Below, in pieces: positions 1 through 9,614 of a stretch of 64,000 bases of DNA; the first letter of the stretch is position 1; the number at the start of each line of letters is the position of its first letter. The translations under genes were made by a program, and so were the position numbers. Source of the DNA: Pelomonas sp. Root1237 (GTDB lineage Bacteria; Pseudomonadota; Gammaproteobacteria; Burkholderiales; Burkholderiaceae_C); the NCBI RefSeq assembly GCF_001425055.1, contig NZ_LMDK01000016.1, positions 161,803-225,802 of the forward strand. Reading direction: 5' to 3'. The notes below the pieces were generated by a model. The model saw only the letters and a list, made by a program, of their open reading frames with translations. It ran no database searches and was not told the DNA's origin.

Positions 1-201
1 TATCCGCTGATGGAAACCGTGAAGCTGGCCAAGGGTTTGCGCAATTTCCGTGTGCGCTACTTCCAGGGGCCTGGCTATGGTCTCGCGCTGATCCTGGGTT
101 GGAAGAAGCCGGACGGCAAGGACTACCAGTACATCCCCCGCCGGCTGCTCGGACGCCCGCCGGCCGCAGCCGCAGCCGCAGCCGCCTCGGCCCCGCAGTA
201 G
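1..201 (+). CDS. C-terminal end of a PA14-like domain protein (5' end outside window)
   Basis: The reading frame is open from the first base and stops at 199-201, so only about 66 C-terminal residues are visible. The stretch with LAKGLRNFRVRYFQGPG and LALILGW resembles the last strands of PA14-type carbohydrate-binding domains, where a leucine/valine-rich strand is followed by R-V-x-Y-F-Q-G. It ends in an Ala/Pro-rich tail. The internal ATG at 10 is unlikely to be the true start because the frame continues upstream of it. The family call rests on a short match and is tentative. Confidence 0.5.
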   Translation, partial: YPLMETVKLAKGLRNFRVRYFQGPGYGLALILGWKKPDGKDYQYIPRRLLGRPPAAAAAAAASAPQ

Positions 202-238
202 GCACGGCGACATTCGACGGTCCCAGGGAGAACACAAG

Positions 239-1231
239 ATGAAGAAGACACAGAAGGATCAGGCCAGCCACCGAACGCGCAATGCGGTGGGCGCCGCGGT
301 GCTGCTGCTTGCCGGCGGCGCCGCTGCCTGGCTGTACGGTCACAAGCCGGCCGGCGAAGCACCGGTTGCCGTGCAGGCTTCGGCGCCCGTAATGCCCGCA
401 GCGCTCGCAACACCAGCCGAAGCAGCCAGCGCCGCAGCCGTCGCGGTCCAGGCAGTACCGACGCCTGCCGCGAGCAGGCCCGTGCTGCCCGGTCGCGCCA
501 ATGTCGCAGCACCGCCCGAAGGCGAATCGCCGACCGAGTCGCTGCGCAAGGTGCAGCTGGGCCTGAACGGCGGGACTGCGGAGGATGCGCTGAAAGCGGC
601 CCAGACGCTTCAGCATTGCTCAATGATGTCCAAGGTCCCGGAAGCCCTCTTCGCCCTCCGCGATCAACCGGACCTGATGCCAGCCAATGTCAAGAAGGCG
701 CTCAAGGACATGGGCGGCGAGGAGGGCGTGAGCAACGAGACGATCACCAACGCCCAGCGCGAGCAGCGTCGCTGCCAGGTCTTTGACGCCGCCACGCTGG
801 CGCGCAGCGGTGAGCTCCTGCAAAAAGCCTATGAGGGCGGTGCTGCAGGAGCGGCGATGGCCTATCTGCAATCGCTGGAGTCGCCCGACGCCAAGGGCAA
901 GGCGGATCCGGCGCTCATTGGCAAGCTGCAGCACGATGTGTTCGTAGCCGCTGCGACCGGCGACCCTGACACGCTGATGTCGCTTGTCATGGCATCCGGC
1001 GATATGGCGCGCGACCTGGGCATCACGCCGACACACCGTAGCGGCTACAAAAATGCCTATCTGCAGATCCAGGAAGAGCGTATGCCGGGCATGGCAAAGG
1101 TGATGGAAAAAATAATTGATGCGGTATCGCAGATGAACCCGCCAGCGCCCCTCACCGCCACGCAGCAACGCGAGGCCAATCTGCTAACCAAGGCGGTGGT
1201 CGACGGCTGGCGCATGGGGCGCAAGAGCTGA
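239..1231 (+). CDS. Hypothetical membrane-anchored protein
   Basis: This 330-residue protein has a short basic N-terminus, one hydrophobic segment at about residues 16-33 and then a long Ala/Pro/Val-rich linker to about residue 90. The rest looks helical and soluble, so it is probably a single-pass inner-membrane protein with a periplasmic domain. The start ATG at 239 follows GGGAGAACACAAG, which contains a Shine-Dalgarno-like GGGAGA. I recognise no family. It lies 37 bp after the PA14-like gene on the same strand and may be cotranscribed. Confidence 0.7.
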   Translation: MKKTQKDQASHRTRNAVGAAVLLLAGGAAAWLYGHKPAGEAPVAVQASAPVMPAALATPAEAASAAAVAVQAVPTPAASRPVLPGRANVAAPPEGESPTESLRKVQLGLNGGTAEDALKAAQTLQHCSMMSKVPEALFALRDQPDLMPANVKKALKDMGGEEGVSNETITNAQREQRRCQVFDAATLARSGELLQKAYEGGAAGAAMAYLQSLESPDAKGKADPALIGKLQHDVFVAAATGDPDTLMSLVMASGDMARDLGITPTHRSGYKNAYLQIQEERMPGMAKVMEKIIDAVSQMNPPAPLTATQQREANLLTKAVVDGWRMGRKS

Positions 1232-1255
1232 TCACCCCTGACCCAACCACTCCAA

Positions 1256-2173
1256 ATGCAACACACCAAGACACTGGCCGCCATCGCCCTGTTGGCACTC
1301 GCCACCGCCGCCTGGGCGCAAGGCGTCGAGACCGTCACGCCAGACCGGGCGCGCGCCAATTTCGACCGCACGATCACGCTCGCGGCCGACGACGTGCGTG
1401 CCTTCCCCGCGCCACCCGCCGGCTTCGCCGACGCCAGGCCCGGCGTGGTGGCCGGCCGCATCGAGGAACTGAGCTACGCCTCGGGCGTGACCGGCACGCA
1501 GCGCAAGGCCAGCGTCTATCTGCCGCCGGGCTATTCGGCCGAGCGACGCTACCCCGTGCTCTACCTGCTGCACGGCATCGGCGGCAACGAGCACGAATGG
1601 CGCGGCTATGTACGGGCGCCCCAGGTGCTGGACAACCTCATCGCCGACGGCAAGGCGCTGCCGATGATCGTCGTGATGCCCAATGGCCGCGCGTTGCCGG
1701 ATGACCGCTCGCCGCCCGCAGACCGCGTATTCACGCCGGAGAACGCCGCCGGGTTCGCCAAGTTCGAGCGCGACCTGCTGGAGTTCCTGATCCCGGCCGT
1801 CGAAGCGAAGTACTCGGCCTCGGGCGACCGCAAGCAGCGCGCGCTGGCCGGGCTGTCCATGGGCGGCGGCCAGGCGCTGAACTTCGGCCTGGCCCACCTC
1901 GACACCTTTGCCTGGGTCGGCGGCTTCTCCTCCGCGCCCAACACCAAGCCCGCCGCCGAATTGCTGCCCGACCCCGCTGCCGCCCGGCGCCAGCTCGCGC
2001 TGCTCTACCTGTCCTGCGGCAACAAGGACGGGCTGATCAACGTCTCCCAGGGCGTGCACCGTGCGCTGAAGGCCGGGGACGTCCCGCACCTCTGGAACGT
2101 CGACGAATCCGGCCACGACCGCGACAGCTGGGCCGAGAACCTCTTCCATTTCGCGCAGCGCCTGTTCCGCTGA
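1256..2173 (+). CDS. Secreted esterase of the enterochelin/feruloyl esterase-like family (alpha/beta hydrolase)
   Basis: This 305-residue protein starts with a signal peptide (about residues 1-21, ending AWAQG). LLHGIGGNEHEW near residue 104 is the oxyanion-hole region. GLSMGG at residues 199-204 gives nucleophile Ser201, and DESGHD gives His287. Asp258 in CGNKDGL is a plausible acid. This is the layout of the putative esterase family (COG2382/COG0627), which cleaves carboxylic esters such as feruloylated sugars. It probably acts in the periplasm or outside the cell. The DUF1593 gene starts 11 bp downstream, so the two likely form an operon for a plant- or polysaccharide-derived substrate; that role is inference. 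Confidence 0.85.
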   Translation: MQHTKTLAAIALLALATAAWAQGVETVTPDRARANFDRTITLAADDVRAFPAPPAGFADARPGVVAGRIEELSYASGVTGTQRKASVYLPPGYSAERRYPVLYLLHGIGGNEHEWRGYVRAPQVLDNLIADGKALPMIVVMPNGRALPDDRSPPADRVFTPENAAGFAKFERDLLEFLIPAVEAKYSASGDRKQRALAGLSMGGGQALNFGLAHLDTFAWVGGFSSAPNTKPAAELLPDPAAARRQLALLYLSCGNKDGLINVSQGVHRALKAGDVPHLWNVDESGHDRDSWAENLFHFAQRLFR

Positions 2174-2184
2174 GGCCTCGACCG

Positions 2185-3627
2185 GTGCTCAGACTCGGCA
2201 TCACCCTGCTGATCGGCCTGCTCGCCCTGCCGGGCGTCGCCGTGGCCGAACCACCACTCATCAAACCGCGCCTCGTCGTCCTCACCGACATCGAGAACGA
2301 GCCGGACGACACCCAGTCCCTGGTGCGGCTGCTGCTCTACGCCAACGACATCGAGCTGCGCGGCCTCGTGGCCACGACCTCGGTGCACATGAAGCAGGGC
2401 GTGCATCCCGAGTCGATCAAACGGGTGATCCAGCACTACGCCCAGGTGCTGCCAAGGCTGCGCCAGCACGACCGCGCCTACCCCGATGCCGCGCTGCTGC
2501 TGGCCCGCGTCGTGACGGGGCAGCCCGGCTACGGCCTGCAGGCCATCGGTGACGGGCGCGACAGCCCCGGCTCCGAGCTGCTGCTGCGCGAGCTCGAACG
2601 CCCCGATCCGCGCCCGCTGTGGGTCAGCGTCTGGGGCGGGGCCAACACGTTGGCGCAGGCCCTGCACAGCCTGAAGCGCACGCGCCCGAAAGCAGCCGTC
2701 GACGCGGCCGTCAGCCGCCTGCGCGTCTACACCATCTCCGACCAGGACGACAGCGGCGCCTGGCTGCGCCGCGAGTTCCCGGGCCTCTTCTACATCGTCA
2801 GCCCCGGCAGCTATGCGCGCCCCACCTGGGCCGCGATCCACCGCGAGATCGAGGGCATCGACAACCAGCACGTCAGCAACGCCTGGATCGTCCGCAACAT
2901 CCAGCAGGGCCACGGCCCGCTGGGCGCCGCCTACCCCGACATCGCCTACGGCATGGAAGGCGACACGCCCTCCTTCCTCGGCCTCATCCCCAACGGCCTG
3001 AACGCGCCCGAGCACCCGAACTGGGGCGGCTGGGGCGGGCGCTACGAGCTCTACACCCCGCGCCGCGAGGACACCGACCCGGACGGCTTCACCGGCGGCG
3101 TGCCCGTCGAGACCGAGACGCGCCCGATCTGGACCAATGCCGTGGATCGCTTCCGGCCCGTTGTTCCTGCAGCTTACGGCCGCCCCGTCAAGGCCGGGGA
3201 GCGTGAGTTCAACGATGCGCTCGTGACGCTGTGGCGCTGGCGCGAGGCCATCCAGAACGACTTCGCCGCCCGCCTGCTGTGGACGACGCGTGCGCCTGCC
3301 GAGGCCAACCACGCGCCGGTCGTGCGCCTGGCCCATGCCACCGAGCTGCATGTACGCGGCGGCGACTGGGTCACCCTCGACGCCAGCCCCAGCAGCGACC
3401 CCGACGGCGACAGCCTGAGCTTCCTGTGGCTGGCCTACCCCGAGGCCGGCACGCTGAAAGCCCCGCTGCCGCTGGGCACCGAAGTCCAGGCCCGCATCGG
3501 CCTGCGCACACCCGAGGTGGACGCGCCGGCCACGGCGCACGTCATCGTGCAGGTCACGGACAAGGGCACGCCCGCCCTCACCCGCTACCAGCGCGTCATC
3601 CTGCACATCGAGCCGAAGGCCCCATGA
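2185..3627 (+). CDS. DUF1593 family protein (nucleoside-hydrolase-like, secreted)
   Basis: This 480-residue protein has an N-terminal signal peptide ending near VAVAEP. It is followed by RLVVLTDIENEPDDTQSLVR, which matches the Asp-rich metal-binding start of inosine-uridine nucleoside hydrolase-like folds as seen in DUF1593 proteins. The C-terminal 110 residues (from about VVRLAHATELHVRGGDWVTL, with SSDPDGDSLSF) form an Ig-like domain typical of the family. The start is GTG at 2185, the first plausible start after the esterase stop. The stop overlaps the next ATG (ATGA at 3624-3627), indicating translational coupling. Substrate is unknown; glycoside cleavage is inferred from the fold. Confidence 0.85.
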   Translation: MLRLGITLLIGLLALPGVAVAEPPLIKPRLVVLTDIENEPDDTQSLVRLLLYANDIELRGLVATTSVHMKQGVHPESIKRVIQHYAQVLPRLRQHDRAYPDAALLLARVVTGQPGYGLQAIGDGRDSPGSELLLRELERPDPRPLWVSVWGGANTLAQALHSLKRTRPKAAVDAAVSRLRVYTISDQDDSGAWLRREFPGLFYIVSPGSYARPTWAAIHREIEGIDNQHVSNAWIVRNIQQGHGPLGAAYPDIAYGMEGDTPSFLGLIPNGLNAPEHPNWGGWGGRYELYTPRREDTDPDGFTGGVPVETETRPIWTNAVDRFRPVVPAAYGRPVKAGEREFNDALVTLWRWREAIQNDFAARLLWTTRAPAEANHAPVVRLAHATELHVRGGDWVTLDASPSSDPDGDSLSFLWLAYPEAGTLKAPLPLGTEVQARIGLRTPEVDAPATAHVIVQVTDKGTPALTRYQRVILHIEPKAP

Positions 3628-4187
3628 CGCGTCGACAACGCCACGCGGCGCGCTGGCTCGCCCTCGCCGCGACCGGCTGGTTGACGGGATGCGTGATCAA
3701 CGCAGCCAAGCCCTACGACGGCGCGGCGCTGGATCCGCACGGTGAGCGCGCCATCGCCGTGGTCGGCGTCACGGTTGATCGCCCGTGGCGCTTCGAACGG
3801 TTCGGGGTGGTCCTGGATCAGTACGACGTGACCCAGCAGAAGATCACGGGCAATTGCTTTTCGTACAACCGGATCGAGGTCAACGCGCCCGGCGTCCCAG
3901 GCCCGACTCGTTTCTTCGCCTTTGACGTGCCCCCGGGCCCCTACATCTACAGCGCCTTCAACGGCGGCAGGTTCGCTGCGAAGGACCAGGCATTCCTATT
4001 GCCTGCAGGTCGTGCCATGTACATCGGCAACTTTGTCCTCGGTGACAACGACAGCGTCACGCTGCGCCGCGACACCGCGCAGGATCGCGCCGCACTGGCG
4101 CAAGCCCTGCCAAAGCTGGTTGCACAAATGGAGACGACCCCCACGGTCGCGGCAACAGCGGCGAAACCGTTCCTGTGCACGCCTTGA
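3624..4187 (+). CDS. Hypothetical lipoprotein
   Basis: The ATG at 3624 overlaps the DUF1593 stop codon by four bases and gives a 187-residue protein. It begins with a twin-arginine-like basic stretch and a lipobox LTGC at about residues 26-29, so it is probably lipidated. The mature part contains strand-rich sequence (RFFAFDVPPGPYIYSAFNGG) of the kind seen in small beta-sandwich lipoproteins. The longer open frame upstream overlaps DUF1593 and is a shadow. Function not recognised; operon membership with the esterase and DUF1593 gene is likely. Confidence 0.75.
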   Translation: MTRRQRHAARWLALAATGWLTGCVINAAKPYDGAALDPHGERAIAVVGVTVDRPWRFERFGVVLDQYDVTQQKITGNCFSYNRIEVNAPGVPGPTRFFAFDVPPGPYIYSAFNGGRFAAKDQAFLLPAGRAMYIGNFVLGDNDSVTLRRDTAQDRAALAQALPKLVAQMETTPTVAATAAKPFLCTP

Positions 4188-4352
4188 GGGCCACCGCCTG
4201 GCGCCCCCCTTCTCTGCCGTCGCTAACCAGACCTTCGTACAGACGCGAAGTCGAGTAAAGACAACAGCGACAGTGATTCCGCCGCGCGCTGACGACGAAA
4301 ATCGGACCCGCGGCGTCTCACTCGCCTCTCACACATCGAAAAGGAATTTCCC

Positions 4353-6173
4353 ATGCGCAACGGACCCTGGGCGAACACGCTCGCTGCCGCCCTCTGTCTG
4401 CTGTCGGCCTGCTCCGCTGGCGCCCAGCAATCCGGCCCGACGAATCTGGAACCGCGCGTGGTGGTGGCCGGCAAGAGGGGCGATCTCTCCGCGTGGTTCC
4501 GGGCCGAAAGCCAGCGCTTCGTCGTGTACTCCGACGCCAGCCAGGAAGACGTCACCCAGCTGCTGGACAACCTGGAGAAGCTCGACCATCTGCTGCGCAT
4601 CTACACCCAGCCCCTGCGCCAGGCCGAGCAGCCGGAACCCAAGCTGACGCTGTACTACCACAGCCGCGCCTCGGCCCTGGGTGAGATCGACGCCAGCGTG
4701 CCGGCCGATGCCGTGGGCCTGTACAGCAGCTGCACCTCCGGCGTCCAGGGGTTCGGGGTGCATCTGGAACGCGTCCCCAGCCTCCGCGACGAGCAGCTCG
4801 ACAAGTCCCCGCTGAACGACACGCTGTCCTATGTCTTCGAGGCGTATGCGCGGCACTTTCTCTATCGCCATACGGACATCCGCACCCCGACGTCGTTCAT
4901 CGATGGCTTCGCGCAGTACTTCTCCGCAGTGCGGTTCTCGGAAAAGCAGATGGTGGTGGGTCGAACACCGAAAGCCATCGCCCGCTACCTGAAGTTCATC
5001 GATGACGGCCGAAGGTACAGCCTCGAATACGACGACGTCCTGCAACACAGGCTCGCCAACGCCCACAACTACGCCGGCGACGCTGGCGTGCGCCTGGAGT
5101 TCGAGGCGAAGTCCTGGCTGTTGACGCACTACATGCTGTCGTCGGAAGACAGGCGCAAGCGCCTGAACCGGTATCTCGGGCTCGTGGACCGCGGCGCTTC
5201 CCCGACGACGGCCTTTGAACGGGCCTACAACGTCAAGGCATCCGAGATCAGCGCGGTGATGTGGCGGTATGGCCTTCGGGGCATGGAGGCCCTGCGGGTG
5301 GCACAACCATCCCTTCCGGCTGCACGGCTGAGGTTCCATGCGCTGCCCCGCGCGGCGGGCGAATTCGTGCTGGCGGATGCCGCCTTGAAGGCGTGCCCGA
5401 GCCGACCAGCCGGGGAGGCGCTGCTGAAGAAGGTCGCCGGCCTGGCGGTGCAGTTCCCGAACGACGACCTGGCCCGCCTCACCTTGAGCCGGGCGCAGAT
5501 CGACTGGGGGAACCCGCAGGAAGCCTTGCCGGCGCTGAATGCCGTCCTGCAAGGGGATGACGCCAACTTCGAGGCCCGGTATCTGTTGGGCATGGCTAAT
5601 CTGCGCCTGGCCGAGCGCAACGAGGGTGATGCCAGGCGCGCCTATCTCCAGGCCGCCCAGGGCCATCTGCAGCGCGCCCGCGGCTTGAATCCGCAATCAC
5701 CGGAAGCTGCCTTGGCCGTCTTCAAGACCGAAGTGGCCGCCACGGATGCCCCAGACAGTGCTGCGCTGCAGGGTGTCATCTCGGCCTGGCAGACCGCGCG
5801 CGAAGTCGACGCGCTCGCGCGTTCCGCAGCGCTGGCCTACGCCTATGCCGGCAATGCAGACGAGGCACACCAGACTCTCGTTTCGCTAGTACAGAACATG
5901 CGCGACGAGCCCACGGCTCAATGGGCCAGGCAGTGGCAGGGTCGCCTCAACGCAGGCGTAACCCGTGGCGACATCCTCGCCGAGATGCGCCGCGACTCCG
6001 TGCCCGACGCGCCCTTCAAGGAGTGGACGGTCGACAAGGAAAGCGTGATGCAAAAGGTGGAACTCAGCTACGCCCTGGAGATGGCGCAACCCTTCATCAA
6101 AGCCACGCAGGAGCAGCAAGGCAAGGCCGGGCAACCGGCAAGTGACCTCAGCGGCGGCAACCGGAAGAAGTAG
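4353..6173 (+). CDS. Secreted protein with peptidase-like N-terminal region and TPR-like C-terminus (DUF1570-like)
   Basis: This 606-residue protein has a signal peptide with a possible lipobox (LLSACS) at about residues 16-21. Residues 40-330 include SQRFVVYSDASQEDVTQLLDN and a later FIDGFAQYFSAVRF, a layout like DUF1570/gluzincin-related proteins. I do not see a clean HExxH motif, so peptidase activity is doubtful. Residues 360-560 contain repeating helical pairs (LPALNAVLQGDDANFEARYLL and similar) that look like tetratricopeptide repeats. The start ATG follows AAGGAA with good spacing. Confidence 0.75.
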   Translation: MRNGPWANTLAAALCLLSACSAGAQQSGPTNLEPRVVVAGKRGDLSAWFRAESQRFVVYSDASQEDVTQLLDNLEKLDHLLRIYTQPLRQAEQPEPKLTLYYHSRASALGEIDASVPADAVGLYSSCTSGVQGFGVHLERVPSLRDEQLDKSPLNDTLSYVFEAYARHFLYRHTDIRTPTSFIDGFAQYFSAVRFSEKQMVVGRTPKAIARYLKFIDDGRRYSLEYDDVLQHRLANAHNYAGDAGVRLEFEAKSWLLTHYMLSSEDRRKRLNRYLGLVDRGASPTTAFERAYNVKASEISAVMWRYGLRGMEALRVAQPSLPAARLRFHALPRAAGEFVLADAALKACPSRPAGEALLKKVAGLAVQFPNDDLARLTLSRAQIDWGNPQEALPALNAVLQGDDANFEARYLLGMANLRLAERNEGDARRAYLQAAQGHLQRARGLNPQSPEAALAVFKTEVAATDAPDSAALQGVISAWQTAREVDALARSAALAYAYAGNADEAHQTLVSLVQNMRDEPTAQWARQWQGRLNAGVTRGDILAEMRRDSVPDAPFKEWTVDKESVMQKVELSYALEMAQPFIKATQEQQGKAGQPASDLSGGNRKK

Positions 6174-6260
6174 GGCTGCGAACATGGCGCTGCAGGTACC
6201 GGTCGCGCACCTGAGCGGTCGCGGACGGGGCCCGCTTGCCAATCCTCAGTCGTTACGCGC

Positions 6261-7817
6261 TCACTGCCCAGTTCCAAGCTTGAACACGCCAACCACCTCG
6301 GTCAGGCGCCGCGCCTGCTGACTCAGGCTATCCGCGGCAGCCGCCGATTCCTCCACCAGCGCCGCGTTCTGCTGGGTCACCTGATCCAGCTGGTTCACGG
6401 CGTTGCTGACCTCTCCGATGCCAACGCTCTGCTGGTCCGCGGCGGTGCCGATCTCTGCAATCAGCGTCGCGACCTGCTGCACGTTGCGCACGATCTCTTC
6501 CATCGTCACGCCTGCACCTTCGACGAGCCGCACGCCGGCATCCACCCGCTCCACGCTCTCGCCGATCAATACCTTGATTTCCTTGGCCGCGGTCGCGGCG
6601 CGCTGTGCCAACGTGCGCACCTCGCCCGCAACAACCGCGAATCCGCGGCCATGCTCGCCCGCTCGCGCAGCCTCGACGGCGGCGTTCAGGGCCAGGATAT
6701 TGGTCTGAAAGGCGATGCCGTCGATCACGCCGGTGATGTCGGCAATCTTGCGCGAGCTGGCACTGATGTTCCCCATGGTCGTGACCACCTCCGAGACGAC
6801 CGCGCCGCCTCGCGTCGCCACCTTGCTGGCGGCACCAGCCAATGCAGCGGCCTCACGCGCGGACGCAGCGCTGCGCTGAACGGTGGCCGTGAGCTCCTCC
6901 ATCGACGAAGCGGTCTCCTCCAGATTGGAGGCCTGCTCTTCAGTGCGCTGGGACAGGTCCGCGCTGCCGGTGGCGATTTCCTGCGAACCCGTCGCGATCG
7001 ATTCGCTGCTCAGGCGCACCTGATCCACGATGCGCACCAGGCTCTGATTCATCGAATGCAGCGCCAGCAGCAGTTGGCCCGTTTCGTCCCGGCCATGCGA
7101 CTTGATCTCCGAGGTCAAGTCACCGGACGCAACGGTCTCGGCGACGTGCAGCGCCTCGGCGATCGGCCTCGTGATTGAACGGCTCAGCAAGACGGCGATC
7201 AGGGTTGCAAGGCCCACGGCGACAGCCGACAGCAGGATCATGAGGAACTTCGCTGCAGCGGCGGTTTCCTTGGCCTCGGCGCCAAACTGCTCCATGCTCT
7301 CGGTCTGGGACTTGGCGAACTCCTCGACCGCATGCAGATAGACGCCTTGCACCGGCAGGATGCCGGTGATGAGTTCTGTGCGCCCGTCCTCGACCTTTCC
7401 GGCCTTGATCATTTCAATCAGAGGCGCCTGGTGTTCCTTGAATTTCGCCCGGCCGTCGACCAGCGCCTGCAAGGCCGCTCGGCCCCGCTCGCTGTGCACG
7501 GTAGCCGTCAGCTTCTGGATGGCGTCGTTCACCACGGGCACGGAGGCCTCGATCTTGGCCAGCTCCTTGTCGACAACCCCTTTGTCGGAGGCGATCAATG
7601 CCGTCCTGATGGCTCGCAGCTGCGCGTTCACCTCGTTCTCGATGAGGTGAGCCAGCGACACCTTGACGAAACGGTCGTGCAGGATGATTTCGGTGCTGCC
7701 ATTCACCGCGTTGATCTTCGTCACGCCGATGATGGCCAGCGCGGCCAGCAACGCGATGACCATTGCAAATCCCGCTGTCAGACGGGTCCCAATCTTCCAG
7801 TCTGTCGCAGCTTTCAT
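6261..7817 (-). CDS. Methyl-accepting chemotaxis protein
   Basis: The ATG at 7817 is preceded by AGGAGG and gives 518 residues; upstream in-frame codons lack a ribosome site. A transmembrane helix at about residues 11-31 is followed by a four-helix-bundle-type periplasmic sensor. A second transmembrane helix (about 190-210), a HAMP domain and the signalling domain come next. The conserved hairpin tip is present as [20 protein letters not shown], and [14 protein letters not shown] is typical. It would relay ligand binding to CheA/CheW. No che genes are nearby, so it is an orphan receptor. Ligand unknown. Confidence 0.95.
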   Translation of the reverse strand: MKAATDWKIGTRLTAGFAMVIALLAALAIIGVTKINAVNGSTEIILHDRFVKVSLAHLIENEVNAQLRAIRTALIASDKGVVDKELAKIEASVPVVNDAIQKLTATVHSERGRAALQALVDGRAKFKEHQAPLIEMIKAGKVEDGRTELITGILPVQGVYLHAVEEFAKSQTESMEQFGAEAKETAAAAKFLMILLSAVAVGLATLIAVLLSRSITRPIAEALHVAETVASGDLTSEIKSHGRDETGQLLLALHSMNQSLVRIVDQVRLSSESIATGSQEIATGSADLSQRTEEQASNLEETASSMEELTATVQRSAASAREAAALAGAASKVATRGGAVVSEVVTTMGNISASSRKIADITGVIDGIAFQTNILALNAAVEAARAGEHGRGFAVVAGEVRTLAQRAATAAKEIKVLIGESVERVDAGVRLVEGAGVTMEEIVRNVQQVATLIAEIGTAADQQSVGIGEVSNAVNQLDQVTQQNAALVEESAAAADSLSQQARRLTEVVGVFKLGTGQ

Positions 7818-7877
7818 GGCCGCCTCCTGTTGGTATGAGAGAACTGGTCTGCATCGCCAGACCACCGATTTATACGA

Positions 7878-8669
7878 CTACTTGAGCCCCAATGCCCACG
7901 CGATGCCGCCCAGCACGTGACTTTGGAAGGCTGGCATGAGCCACACATGCTCGTTGTGGCCCAGCGCTGTGTAGAACACCCGGCCCTTGCCGAAGTTCCG
8001 GCACCAGGAAATCGGAAAGTGCCCGGGCGCGTGGGTGTTCGGATGCCGATCCAGCACGAGCAGATCGTGCACGCCAGCGGGGTCATGGTTCTTGAAGACG
8101 TAGATCTCCTCAAGCTTGCCATCAAGGGTCCAGGTGGCGGGCAGATGGCGGTTCGCCGGGTGCGAGGCGTCGCGGTTGAGGGCTTCGATGCTCACCTGCT
8201 CGCGGTGATAGTCGAACTCGCCGCCCAGCATGTCGATGTAGGGGCGGTAGGCGTGCAGGGTGTCGGTGGCGCTGTGAATGCCGATGAAGGCGCCGCCGTC
8301 CCTGATCCACTGGATGAAGGCCTCCTTGTCGGGCAGTGGCAGCTCGCCCGTGGTGCTGGCGAAGACGATGCCGTCGTAGCGCTTCAGCGCCGCAGGATTC
8401 AGCTTGCGCTCCAGCATGGTTCTGACCTGCTCGGCGTAGACCGCCGCAGCGGTGCCTTCGACGGGCGTGACGGCCGCCAGCTCCACGTCAAACGAGCCGG
8501 ACGACTGTCCGAGCGACGCCAGCACGCGTTCCGCCGTCTCGATGGAGCTGTGGCGAAAGCCCATCGTCGTCGTGACGATGAGGAGCTTCTTGGGCGGCGC
8601 GGCCAGGGCGTCGGTGACCACCCCGCAAGCCATGGCGGCGAGGCATGTGAGCCAGATAAAGCATTTCAT
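7878..8669 (-). CDS. ThuA-like domain protein, secreted
   Basis: This 263-residue protein has a signal peptide (first about 23 residues, ending DALAAPP). It then has KLLIVTTTMGFRHSSIETAE, the start of a glutamine-amidotransferase-like ThuA fold (trehalose utilisation family). Other family features are FASTTGELPLPDKEAFIQWI and GGAFIGIHSATDT. In this family the class I amidotransferase cysteine is usually lost; here the position reads as GIHSA. It ends with GRVFYTALGHNEHVW, also typical. The role is probably carbohydrate-related, but the substrate is unknown. A second ThuA-like gene lies at 60653-61498. Confidence 0.85.
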   Translation of the reverse strand: MKCFIWLTCLAAMACGVVTDALAAPPKKLLIVTTTMGFRHSSIETAERVLASLGQSSGSFDVELAAVTPVEGTAAAVYAEQVRTMLERKLNPAALKRYDGIVFASTTGELPLPDKEAFIQWIRDGGAFIGIHSATDTLHAYRPYIDMLGGEFDYHREQVSIEALNRDASHPANRHLPATWTLDGKLEEIYVFKNHDPAGVHDLLVLDRHPNTHAPGHFPISWCRNFGKGRVFYTALGHNEHVWLMPAFQSHVLGGIAWALGLK

Positions 8670-9059
8670 CGGTCAATCTCCAATTGGGTGAGATTCAGAG
8701 GCCGCCGTCCCCGCTCTGGCATCGGACGGTCTCAGCTTCGGCTTTCGGCGGCGGCGGCGGGCAGTGTGACCGACGCATCGAATGACAGCGCGGCGAAGGC
8801 GAAGGGAATGCGGCGGCGCAGCGTCATCCTGCACACCAGCAGGCCCATCACGAACGAGCAGGCGAGGCGGATGAGCGCCATCCAGAAACATGAGCATTAC
8901 TCAAGGCCTCACCCGGGCTTCGCCCACGCGGCCTCGTCCGACCTTTGCAGGGCCGTGACGCCGACACGGCCGGCACGGGTGGATTCCTAAGCTCAGCGGC
9001 GTGGCACCTGCCTTGTTGAAGGCATGACGCTGCCACCCATCAAGCCAAAGGAGATCCCC
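8670..9059. other. Intergenic stretch with a sigma-54-like motif; no confident gene
   Basis: No convincing coding sequence was seen. On the minus strand 8732-8881 there is a 49-codon open frame with one hydrophobic stretch, but it lacks a ribosome site. Near the right end, TGGCAC at 9002-9007 is followed after 5 bases by TTGTT, one base short of the sigma-54 -24/-12 consensus (TTGCW). It lies 43 bp before the next start codon. The remainder shows nothing clear. Confidence 0.4.
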
Positions 9060-9608
9060 ATGACGAAGCAAATCCGCACCTCCCGTCTTTTGTGTGCCCT
9101 CGCACTGGTCGGCCTCGCCGGCGCGGCTTCGGCCAATCTGACCAAGCCCGTCTATTCGCAAGCCAAGGATGAGGTCAAGGCCATGTTCAAGGCCGAGCGC
9201 GACAAATGCGGTTCCCTTGCGGGCAATGCCAAGGACGTGTGCGTCGAGCGCGCCAAGGCTCATGAAAAGGTCGCCCTGGCCAACCTCGAATACCAGTACA
9301 CCGGCACGGTCAAGGATCACAACGATTACCTGGAGTCTCGCTACGAGGCACGCTACAAGCTGGCCAAGGAAATGTGCGATGACAAGTCCGGCAATGCCAA
9401 GGACGTCTGCGTCGCCGAAGCCAAGGCCGAGCATGACAAGGCCAAGGCTGACCTGAAGGCCAACAAGGCGGTCGCGTCCGCGCAGTCAGATGCGCTGGAG
9501 ACCAAGCTGAAGGCCGACTACAAGGTCGCCAACGAACGCTGCGATTCGCTATCGGGCGACGCCAAGGACAGCTGCCAGGCCAGCGCCAAGGCCCGCTACT
9601 TCCAGTGA
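9060..9608 (+). CDS. Periplasmic protein with three Cys-containing repeats
   Basis: The ATG at 9060 follows AAAGGAG (9047-9053) and gives 182 residues with a clear signal peptide ending AASA. The mature part is rich in Lys, Ala and Asp, and predicted helical. It carries three copies of a motif of the form R/E-x-C-[GD]-x3-[GS]-[ND]-A-K-D-x-C (for example CGSLAGNAKDVC). Each copy has two cysteines about ten residues apart, which would suit periplasmic disulfides. Similar Burkholderiales proteins are often annotated loosely as TolA-like because of composition only. Function unknown. A strong terminator hairpin follows. Confidence 0.8.
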   Translation: MTKQIRTSRLLCALALVGLAGAASANLTKPVYSQAKDEVKAMFKAERDKCGSLAGNAKDVCVERAKAHEKVALANLEYQYTGTVKDHNDYLESRYEARYKLAKEMCDDKSGNAKDVCVAEAKAEHDKAKADLKANKAVASAQSDALETKLKADYKVANERCDSLSGDAKDSCQASAKARYFQ

Positions 9609-9614
9609 TGAGGC

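Noticed and set aside
123-623. Long minus-strand open frame over the N-terminal region of the 239-1231 gene
   Set aside because: High-GC shadow frame with Arg/Ala-rich composition; the plus-strand frame has a start, signal-like helix and normal codon use.
2005-3606. Large minus-strand open frame opposite the DUF1593 gene
   Set aside because: Composition is typical of an antisense shadow in high-GC DNA; the plus strand carries clear family motifs.
8732-8881. Minus-strand 49-codon frame with a hydrophobic start
   Set aside because: No ribosome binding site, no recognisable family, and it lies in an ordinary gap; could not be supported as a gene.
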